This document shows, one piece after another, positions 5,420-5,859 of a stretch of 5,859 bases of DNA; within the stretch, counting starts at the first letter, position 1, and the number at the start of each line of letters is the position of its first letter. Source of the DNA: Streptomyces sp. NRRL WC-3549. GTDB lineage: Bacteria; Actinomycetota; Actinomycetes; Streptomycetales; Streptomycetaceae. The stretch lies in contig NZ_KL585450.1 of the NCBI RefSeq assembly GCF_000721935.1, positions 25,228 to 31,086 on the forward strand. Reading direction: 5' to 3'. The translations under genes were made by a program, and so were the position numbers. The notes under the pieces are model-generated. The model was not told where the DNA came from. It did no database searches and saw only the letters and a list, made by a program, of their open reading frames with translations.

Positions 5420-5710
5420 TCATGTCGTGGGGGGACTTTCGTCACCGGCCGGCTCTCCGGCGGCCGTCCTGCCGGGCCCCGGTGCGGCACCCGCCCCGGT
5501 GGCCTTCTGCGGGGCTCCCGGCCGCCGAGGGGCACTGCCGGACTCCCGGGCGCCGTACGGCGCCTGTGGGGCCGTCAGGGACTCCATGGTGAGGCGGAGC
5601 AGCCGGTGGCAGACCGGGCAGTGGTGGGTGAGGTGGCGGTAGCCCGACGCGGCCGCCAGGTGGGCGCGCAGCAGTGCGCGGGTCTCGTGCCGTGCCGTGG
5701 GCGCAGCCAT
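5420..5710 (-). CDS. Small CPVC zinc-ribbon-like protein, possibly DUF6274
   Basis: A 96-residue protein of unknown function. Residues 6-25 (ARHETRALLRAHLAAASGYR) look like an amphipathic helix. They are followed by HLTHHCPVCHRLLRLTME (26-43), where C31, C34 and neighbouring histidines (29, 30, 35) could hold a metal ion, half of a zinc-ribbon. From about residue 47 it is a Pro/Ala/Gly-rich tail that looks disordered. The ATG at 5710 is preferred over an in-frame GTG at 5731 because a GGGAGGT ribosome-binding site (5716-5722 on the complement) lies 5 bases before it, inside the longer version. I recall DUF6274 proteins of this type near bldC in Streptomyces, but the family name is tentative. 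With only two cysteines it may bind metal as a dimer or not at all. Confidence 0.75.
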   Translation of the reverse strand: MAAPTARHETRALLRAHLAAASGYRHLTHHCPVCHRLLRLTMESLTAPQAPYGARESGSAPRRPGAPQKATGAGAAPGPGRTAAGEPAGDESPPTT

Positions 5711-5775
5711 GCGCGCGACCTCCCGGTCCACCGGCCGCCCCGCGCCGAGGGAAACAGGGGCGGCTCCGTCCTACG

Positions 5776-5804
5776 GGAGTACCCGTGGGGGGCGACGGCG
5801 TCAA
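5776..5804 (-). promoter_or_regulatory. Candidate promoter of the CPVC-protein gene
   Basis: On the complement, TTGACG (5804 to 5799) is a five-of-six match to the -35 consensus. It is followed after 17 bases by TACTCC (5781 to 5776), a weak -10. Transcription would start about 60 bases before the ATG at 5710. An ACGGG-AGTA-CCCGT inverted repeat (5773-5786) overlaps the -10 region and could be an operator. Confidence 0.4.
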
Positions 5805-5810
5805 GACGCG

Positions 5811-5843
5811 CGAAAGCCCGGATCCATGGGATCCGGGCTTTCG
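5811..5843. terminator. Strong symmetric hairpin terminator at the window edge
   Basis: CGAAAGCCCGGATCC (5811-5825) and its exact complement (5829-5843) enclose ATG, a 15-bp perfect stem. The outer GAAAG/CTTTC pairs give short T runs on both strands. It lies upstream of the promoter of the CPVC-protein gene, so it probably ends a transcript entering from the right on the - strand. In that case a TGA on the complement at 5843-5845 could be that gene's stop codon. Confidence 0.75.
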
Positions 5844-5859
5844 TCACTGCGGTCCTGAC

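Noticed and set aside
5307..5642. + strand frame of 111 codons
   Set aside because: It is antisense to the CPVC-protein gene and has no ribosome-binding site.
5843..5859. C-terminal end of a - strand gene entering from the right (…SGPQ, stop at 5843-5845)
   Set aside because: Only four codons are visible, too few to support a gene; mentioned with the terminator.
1..5859. CRISPR array, tRNA or rRNA gene, complete insertion sequence
   Set aside because: No regularly spaced repeats with spacers, no tRNA T-arm signature, and no transposase coding frame were seen on either strand.

Overview
The window is high-GC actinobacterial chromosome, almost certainly Streptomyces. The basis is strong third-position GC, an exact-length BldC (68 residues), and the gene order purF-tail / purM / DUF3073 / valine dehydrogenase / conserved hypothetical / bldC, which matches the S. 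coelicolor SCO4086-SCO4091 neighbourhood as I recall it.

Layout. The first 50 bases look like the 3' end of purF. purM follows on the + strand (111-1184) and converges on a small acidic DUF3073 gene (- strand, 1302-1553). A perfect 14-bp inverted repeat that can terminate from both sides separates them. Next to it lies an unexpected 16-base match to the Tn5 mosaic end. Upstream of the DUF3073 gene on the - strand is the Leu/Val dehydrogenase gene vdh, which starts at 2950. Its reading frame runs about 84 codons past the family's usual end, to 1607. vdh is divergent from a 280-residue conserved hypothetical gene (+, 3127-3969). The vdh leader between them can fold two tandem hairpins.

A 707-bp gene-free stretch then leads to bldC (+, 4677-4883). 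It is rich in structure: a tandem pair of 23-bp-spaced palindromes, a string of hairpins, a run of TGA-containing direct repeats spaced 9-10 bp, a TATAAC -10 element and two leader hairpins next to the bldC ribosome-binding site. bldC is followed by a simple hairpin and then a textbook intrinsic terminator. After a mostly featureless 354-bp stretch, with an AT-rich pocket, a 12-bp palindrome and a Crp-like site, a small - strand gene (5420-5710) encodes a CPVC-containing protein, possibly DUF6274. It has its own candidate promoter. A 15-bp perfect hairpin closes the window.

How the genes relate. purM (with purF) makes purine nucleotides. vdh starts branched-chain amino-acid breakdown, which feeds acyl-CoA precursors to polyketides in Streptomyces. 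bldC encodes a small MerR-like DNA-binding protein that controls developmental timing. The shared neighbourhood does not imply a shared pathway; these appear to be separate transcription units. I did not find an obviously new multi-gene system. The most informative signals are regulatory DNA (the bldC and vdh upstream regions), the extended vdh frame, and the mosaic-end match.
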